The notes beneath the pieces are model-generated. The model saw only the letters and a list, made by a program, of their open reading frames with translations, was not told where the DNA came from and made no database searches. Position numbers and translations under genes: made by a program. From Chlamydiota bacterium (GTDB lineage Bacteria > Chlamydiota > Chlamydiia > Chlamydiales > JAAKFR01), in assembly GCA_013287335.1 (NCBI GenBank), contig JABDDZ010000015.1, positions 1 to 35,766 of the forward strand: a stretch of DNA of 35,766 bases, read 5' to 3'. This document shows positions 31,192 to 35,766 of the stretch, piece by piece (the first letter of the stretch is position 1; each line of letters starts with the position of its first letter).

Positions 31192-33596
31192 TTTTCGGGA
31201 GGGTAGGTCTGAGCCTCAGGTGCCTCTTGGGGAGGAACGACTCTGATGTAGCAGGGTTCAGTCTCGCAGTTATGCTCATATCCCTCAAGATTGGTAAAGT
31301 TAATAGCTTCTTTGTTTGTTGAGATGACATGAGGGCGAATAAAGAGAATCAGATTTCTTTTCGTCCGCACCTCAGTGGTATTGCTAAAAGTTGGACCAAT
31401 TAAGGGAAGTGTTCCTAAACAGGGAACCCCGGTGCGAGTATAATCAAATTCATCTCTGATATGGCCGCTCATCACCAAAAAAGCTCCATCGGGAACATGG
31501 ACACGAGTGGATGTTAGAATTTTACTAGTCGTTGGAGCAAGCACGAGCTGAGTGGAACCGTTAGAGTTCTGAAAAGTAACGGAAGTGTTTACAATGTCAC
31601 TGATAGATTGATCAATTTGCAAAGTCACAACATTGCCAGGAGTGACAGTAGGCACGACGCGGAGCTGCACTCCAATATCCTCATACTGGATATTCTCTGT
31701 CACCGACCCAGTATCGCGGACAACTGTAGAGGTTGTCTGGTAAGGAATGTTTTGCCCAACAAAGAGGATTGCCTCCTTGGTATCCTCGGTCATGATTCTG
31801 GGATTGAGAACAACTGTTGTATCAGCTTCCGTTTCAAGAGCCTGTACAAGAGCCCCCATTGTTAAAAAGGATGTTCCGTGGTGACGGATGATATTTCCGA
31901 CAATTCCAAAACCAAAACCGCTGGAAAGAGGGACATCTCCCCCGGTGCCGGGAGCCCCGCCACGGGCAGCATTAGGAGGAGGAGTATTAAGGGCACTTCT
32001 GGCGCCGCCATAGAGGGGGGGCTGTTGTATTCCTAAGCTCCCAGTAGGCGCTGCCGCGGGAGGTGGATTTAAAAATCCGGAAGCAAAGGCCAGCTTATTC
32101 TGTTCATTTGCTAAAGCGACCCACTCTACTCCAAAATTTAAGGAATTCGAAAGAGTAGTATCGATGATAAGCACTTCAATATAAACTTGTTTTGGTGCTG
32201 TATCGATCTCTTCAATCAGTGCTAAAACCCTAGCAATCGTTGCATCGGTACCTGAAAATACAATTGAGTTGTTGGCCCTTATCCACTGGACGCTATTGAT
32301 TGTATTAACAAGATCCATGTTGGCAAGGCCGGTGCGCTGGAGGTTCATGCCAATGTCATGGAGCGCTTCAACAACTTCCATTCCATTATGGTAGCGCAGC
32401 TTGTAAACAAAGAAGTTATTATTAGCCAAATCTGTCGAAGGGAGAAGCATCAACGTTTCAGGAGTGATTGTCGAGGTATCAAGAGAGGTTAAAACCTGGA
32501 TAGCCTTATTGATGAGATAGGGGGTGGAGACAATAAAGATAGTGTGCGATGAGGGCTGAGCAATGAGCTGGACAGGGTTTTGCTGCGAGAGGGGAGCTAG
32601 AATCTCTCTTGCATAAGTGATAAGAGCTGCCGGATAGGCACTTTTTACTTTATACTGAGCCACATCAAAAGCGTTGTTTGGCGAATCGAGGGCTTCGATC
32701 AGATCTCCAATTTTATCAACATTGGCAGTGATATCAGATACAATTAAATGCCTTGTCTCTTCTGAGGCCTCAACAATGGCATCTCCTGAGAGAAGAGGCC
32801 TTACAATGTTGACGACCTGCGAAGGGTTGAGATTATAGAGTCGGAAGACACGGGTAATAATTGGGAGCTCTTCAGCATCGGCAAAGTTATCATCGGTCAC
32901 AATCGTTGAAACTTTGGCAAGATTACCTCCGGCCTGCCCGCCCTGTCCTGAAGAGAGCATCCCACTGCGATAGATAAGGACATTTTTCCCCTGCTCTACA
33001 ACAGAGAGTCCATGCATCCGCAGGATTTGTAAAAGAGAGGCTAGCAGTTCATTAACATCGCTCGTCTCTTTAGAAACAATGGAAATATTAAAATTGATAT
33101 CCTGATTGTCAAAAACGAAATTGGTGTTAGAGATCTCGCTAATGATGCGCAAAAGCTCAATGACAGGGATATTATCATAATTAAGAGTATATTCGCGATC
33201 GCAGGTGGGATCTATTTTTTTCACTCTCTTCTTCTGGTGGGGCTGTTGAGGAAGAGGGGATGCAAAAGGAGTCGTTGCTGTTTCACTACTCGCATTGATT
33301 GGAAAACTCTCCTTAAATTCTTCTGGTGCGGGAGGTGAAGGAGGGGGAGGCGTCAGCAGTTGAAAAGGAGGAGGGGGAGAGGGAGTTTCAGTTGAGTAGC
33401 CTGCGGGAAGATCAGGGTAGCAGCGTGTGAGAGTTTTAATTCCTGATGGAGTAATCTGTGTGGGCTCATCAAAAGTAATGTCCGCGATGAGGTTAAATGT
33501 ATCCTGCTCAATGACAATAGGAGCCTCCTCAGCGTATAGAGAAGCTGAAAAACAGAGAGCTGCAAAAATAAGAGGCGCAAAGAGATTACGAAACAT
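31182..33596 (-). CDS. sctC: Type III secretion outer-membrane secretin
   Basis: Forms the outer-membrane ring of the injectisome (CT674 equivalent). About 804 residues from ATG 33596: Sec signal peptide with cleavage expected after SLYA; a Pro-rich segment (about 70-100); an N-terminal ring domain (VIELLRIISEISNTNFVF in short form, near 145); further N-domains (VFRLYNLNPSQVVNIV; FVYKLRYHNGMEVVEALHDI); and the secretin core ending VPCLGTLPLIGPTFSNTTE...NLILFIRPHVIS. A Gly/Pro/Ala-rich loop lies near 515-570. A TTG at 33605 is an alternative start; neither has a clear ribosome site. It lies 97 bp downstream of the kinase gene and overlaps the lipoprotein gene. Confidence 0.95.
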   Translation of the reverse strand: MFRNLFAPLIFAALCFSASLYAEEAPIVIEQDTFNLIADITFDEPTQITPSGIKTLTRCYPDLPAGYSTETPSPPPPFQLLTPPPPSPPAPEEFKESFPINASSETATTPFASPLPQQPHQKKRVKKIDPTCDREYTLNYDNIPVIELLRIISEISNTNFVFDNQDINFNISIVSKETSDVNELLASLLQILRMHGLSVVEQGKNVLIYRSGMLSSGQGGQAGGNLAKVSTIVTDDNFADAEELPIITRVFRLYNLNPSQVVNIVRPLLSGDAIVEASEETRHLIVSDITANVDKIGDLIEALDSPNNAFDVAQYKVKSAYPAALITYAREILAPLSQQNPVQLIAQPSSHTIFIVSTPYLINKAIQVLTSLDTSTITPETLMLLPSTDLANNNFFVYKLRYHNGMEVVEALHDIGMNLQRTGLANMDLVNTINSVQWIRANNSIVFSGTDATIARVLALIEEIDTAPKQVYIEVLIIDTTLSNSLNFGVEWVALANEQNKLAFASGFLNPPPAAAPTGSLGIQQPPLYGGARSALNTPPPNAARGGAPGTGGDVPLSSGFGFGIVGNIIRHHGTSFLTMGALVQALETEADTTVVLNPRIMTEDTKEAILFVGQNIPYQTTSTVVRDTGSVTENIQYEDIGVQLRVVPTVTPGNVVTLQIDQSISDIVNTSVTFQNSNGSTQLVLAPTTSKILTSTRVHVPDGAFLVMSGHIRDEFDYTRTGVPCLGTLPLIGPTFSNTTEVRTKRNLILFIRPHVISTNKEAINFTNLEGYEHNCETEPCYIRVVPPQEAPEAQTYPPEKCY

Positions 33597-33692
33597 TTTT
33601 ATCAAAATTTACAAAATACTCCAACTATCGCTTTCATCATCAACTATACCCAGATTTTTGTATTGAGGATAGATAAAAACCTAAGAGTGTGT

Positions 33693-35294
33693 TCACGCTT
33701 TCCTCGCAATACTGATAAGGGTGACTGGACGTTCAAATAAGGCATTTGTTCCTTTTTTACTAATTTTTCTAAAAATCGCATCAACTTGGGTCTGCCCCGT
33801 AAGATAAAGATTTTCCAGGAGCGCTTCGAGAAACTGAGACTCCTCTGATTCTAGATCGGAGATGTTCTGCGAAAGTCCGGCCTGGTATGTATGAATCATT
33901 AAAGTATCTCCAACACTCCAATTGGAAGCAATCTCAAGAAATTCTTCACCATGAGTTATCCCCAAAACAACATTATCCGAGCTTAAGCGGCGGGGAGTCT
34001 GTGCCCCTGCAGGAAGGTACCAAAGGGGACTATGGCCGCATGAAATATAGCTAAACCGATTTTCGGATGGCACAAGCGAGAGATAGGAAAGAGAAAAGGT
34101 CTGCTCTCGATTCTCTTCCAGGATCCTCTCATTTAAAGCAGCAACAAGGCTAGACGGAGAGTTGGTGAAATGTGCGAGGGAGCGGATCATCCCTCTTAAG
34201 AGAGCAATGTAGAGAAGCCCCTCAACACCTGTGGATATCGACTCTCCTAAAACAACACTATAGACTCCATCCCTTTGTGTGAAAAAATCATAATAGACAG
34301 CGGAGATAGCTGAACTGCTATTGGACGCAACGCTTATTTCTATCCGTGGCCAGCTAGGAGGGAAAGCTGGAACGAGTAAACTCTGCGCCTCTTTAAGGCT
34401 TTCGCTGAGCTCGCCGAGATAATCGCTTCCTCTCATATCTTTTTTGAGTTCTTCAGAAGTGAGATAGCCGGACAGATCCCTGATAAAATCGACAATGTCC
34501 TCATAACGGTCTTTCGGATCCTGCTGAAGCGCTTTTGACAAAATATTTTGTAAACCTTTAGGAATAAGAGCCAAATGGATAGTTCCATGAGAAAGCCGCC
34601 CAAGAACGAGTTCATAGGTGATCACCCCAAGAGAGTAGATATCAGTTGAAAAGGAGACATTGAGAGGATCGAGCTTTTGTTCTGGACTCATGTAAACGGG
34701 GGTTCCGATAATTCTTTTTTTCTTCTCTCCCTCAACAAGAGTTTCTTTTTCGGTATAAATCTGAGAGATGCCAAAATCAATGACCTTCACTCCGCCAAGA
34801 GCTGTGAGAAGAATGTTTTCAGGTTTGAGGTCACGATGAATAATCCCATGAGCATGGAGATGCGTCAAGGCATGGGAGATTTGTAGAATGATCTCTAAAG
34901 CGCGTTTTAATGACATCGCTTGTTGCAAAATCATCTGTCTGAGAGAGATTCCCTGAACAAATTCCATGGCAATGTAGAGCCCCCCCTCCCACTTGCCATG
35001 ACCGTAGAGTTTAACAATATTCGGGTGGTCTGTCAGTTCAATAATCTCAGCTTCTTTTAAGAACCTTTCCACAACTTCAGGATTAGAAACATACTCTGAT
35101 GAGAGAATTTTAATTGCGAGAGGCTCATGAGTTTCAGGGTTGAGACCTAGATATAAAACGCTCATGCCTCCCCGGCTTAAGAGACTTTCAACCCTATATT
35201 TACCAATATGTTTGGGCATTTTCAGAGTTGCTTTTGGGGGAGATTTTTCATTGTCAACGAGGGTGGGCTGCTTGTTAAAATTACTCGTTGGCAT
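33693..35294 (-). CDS. Ser/Thr protein kinase with C-terminal PP2C/SpoIIE-like domain (Pkn5/CT673-like)
   Basis: A 533-residue two-domain protein. The kinase domain (about 31-280) has a glycine loop read as SRGGMSVLY (first and last Gly replaced by Ser), Lys62 (LAIKIL), Glu81, HRDLKPEN (153-160), DFG (173-175) and GTPVYMSPEQ (197-206), so catalytic residues are intact. The C-terminal half resembles PPM/SpoIIE phosphatases (YYDFFTQRDGVYSVVLGESI, SYISCGHSPLWYL), but the metal-binding Asp positions are altered (LGESISTG instead of GDVSGHG). The Chlamydia homologue Pkn5 is in the same T3SS operon and has been reported as secreted. No signal peptide or membrane helix is seen. Start ATG 35294, 52 bp after sctQ. 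Confidence 0.92.
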   Translation of the reverse strand: MPTSNFNKQPTLVDNEKSPPKATLKMPKHIGKYRVESLLSRGGMSVLYLGLNPETHEPLAIKILSSEYVSNPEVVERFLKEAEIIELTDHPNIVKLYGHGKWEGGLYIAMEFVQGISLRQMILQQAMSLKRALEIILQISHALTHLHAHGIIHRDLKPENILLTALGGVKVIDFGISQIYTEKETLVEGEKKKRIIGTPVYMSPEQKLDPLNVSFSTDIYSLGVITYELVLGRLSHGTIHLALIPKGLQNILSKALQQDPKDRYEDIVDFIRDLSGYLTSEELKKDMRGSDYLGELSESLKEAQSLLVPAFPPSWPRIEISVASNSSSAISAVYYDFFTQRDGVYSVVLGESISTGVEGLLYIALLRGMIRSLAHFTNSPSSLVAALNERILEENREQTFSLSYLSLVPSENRFSYISCGHSPLWYLPAGAQTPRRLSSDNVVLGITHGEEFLEIASNWSVGDTLMIHTYQAGLSQNISDLESEESQFLEALLENLYLTGQTQVDAIFRKISKKGTNALFERPVTLISIARKA

Positions 35295-35346
35295 GCATCG
35301 ATTCCATATTTCTTAACAGTATTCTTACGTAGATAAGGATAAGATC

Positions 35347-35766
35347 TTATAATTCTAAAATCCGAACCCCTAAGAGTTCGCCAAGCTTCACAAGCTCTCC
35401 ACGCCCCACTTTTTTACTCCCGACCATCAGATCAACTCCTCTTTCGGGGATAATATTAAGCTCCAAAAGATTTCCCGGAGTCAGCTGCATGAGCTCTTTG
35501 GCGCTCATGCGAATTCGGCCTGCTTCGACTGTGATAACAATAGGGATCTCATCAGGGTTAATAGATCTCTTCGGTTCGACAGGAGCGTGATGCACTTTTG
35601 TTTTCTCTTCAAATCCTTTTTTTTGAGTAGAGTCTTCCTCTTCTAATTCATCCTCATCTTCTTCGACATCCTCCTCCTCGTCCTCATCCTCATCTTCTTC
35701 TTCATCACCGTCTTCGAGGTCATCTTCAAAGTCTTCATCAAGGTCTCCATAGAGATCCTCATCATC
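35347..35766 (-). CDS. sctQ: Type III secretion C-ring protein SctQ (5' end outside window)
   Basis: Cytoplasmic sorting-platform/C-ring component (YscQ/FliN family; CT672 position). Only the C-terminal 139 codons are present and the frame is open to the right edge. The last ~70 residues are a SpoA/FliN domain (IPIVITVEAGRIRMSAKELM, LTPGNLLEL, VDLMVGSKKVGRGELVKL). Before it lies a striking segment in which 36 of the first 45 visible residues are Asp or Glu. A GTG at 35595 could be mistaken for a start, or might serve as an internal start for a short SctQ-C product as known in other T3SS; no convincing ribosome site supports that. Confidence 0.9.
   Translation of the reverse strand, partial: DDEDLYGDLDEDFEDDLEDGDEEEDEDEDEEEDVEEDEDELEEEDSTQKKGFEEKTKVHHAPVEPKRSINPDEIPIVITVEAGRIRMSAKELMQLTPGNLLELNIIPERGVDLMVGSKKVGRGELVKLGELLGVRILEL

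Overview
The window comes from a member of the Chlamydiota, most likely an environmental 'Chlamydia-like' lineage rather than Chlamydia itself. The main evidence is gene order. fliF-fliH-fliI-fliJ-like-UDPGP pyrophosphorylase-gpsA is the run known from Chlamydia trachomatis as CT719 to CT714. TPR protein-PBP2-tRNA-Gly-rpsB-tsf-pyrH-frr-mcsA-mcsB-sctC-kinase-sctQ matches CT683 to CT672. The major outer membrane protein gene, which in Chlamydia sits between pbpB and rpsB, is absent. Non-chlamydial islands are inserted at several points. No database search was possible; family calls rest on motifs read in the translations.

Layout. Bases 1-1400 hold the 3' part of a PiT phosphate transporter, convergent with a nucleotide-sugar block on the minus strand (1384-4913: epimerase, UDP-sugar 6-dehydrogenase, glycosyltransferase). 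From 4997 to 11025 a tightly packed plus-strand operon encodes the flagellar-like secretion proteins FliF (with a FliG-like tail), FliH, FliI and a FliJ-like stalk protein, then a UDPGP-family pyrophosphorylase and GpsA. From 11022 to 14806 lies an accessory minus-strand island: a small two-helix membrane protein and a four-gene cluster of a Cys-rich precursor lipoprotein, an MNIO (DUF692) oxidase, a DUF2063 partner and a LemA protein. This looks like a bufferin-type RiPP system with unusual features. A ~780-residue candidate secreted effector follows (14908-17250).

From 17528 to 21854 are a TPR protein and a PBP2-type transpeptidase on the minus strand. A strong divergent promoter then drives tRNA-Gly, rpsB, tsf, pyrH and frr (21878-24998), followed by tRNA-Glu and tRNA-Lys. 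Bases 25256-26877 form another accessory patch with hairpin repeats, a frameshifted DUF4160 gene and two small candidate inclusion-membrane proteins. mcsA and mcsB follow; the McsB homologue appears to lack most kinase catalytic residues. On the minus strand come an alanine/Na+ symporter, then a type III secretion operon read from the right edge: SctQ (partial, with a very acidic segment), a Ser/Thr kinase fused to a degenerate PP2C/SpoIIE-like domain, the secretin SctC, and a translationally coupled lipoprotein.

A family of imperfect palindromes (about 220-250 bp, plus shorter derivatives) lies just after the stop codons of four minus-strand genes. Two full copies keep base-pairing in their outer stems although the sequences differ. 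This suggests selection on RNA or DNA structure, possibly 3'-end formation.
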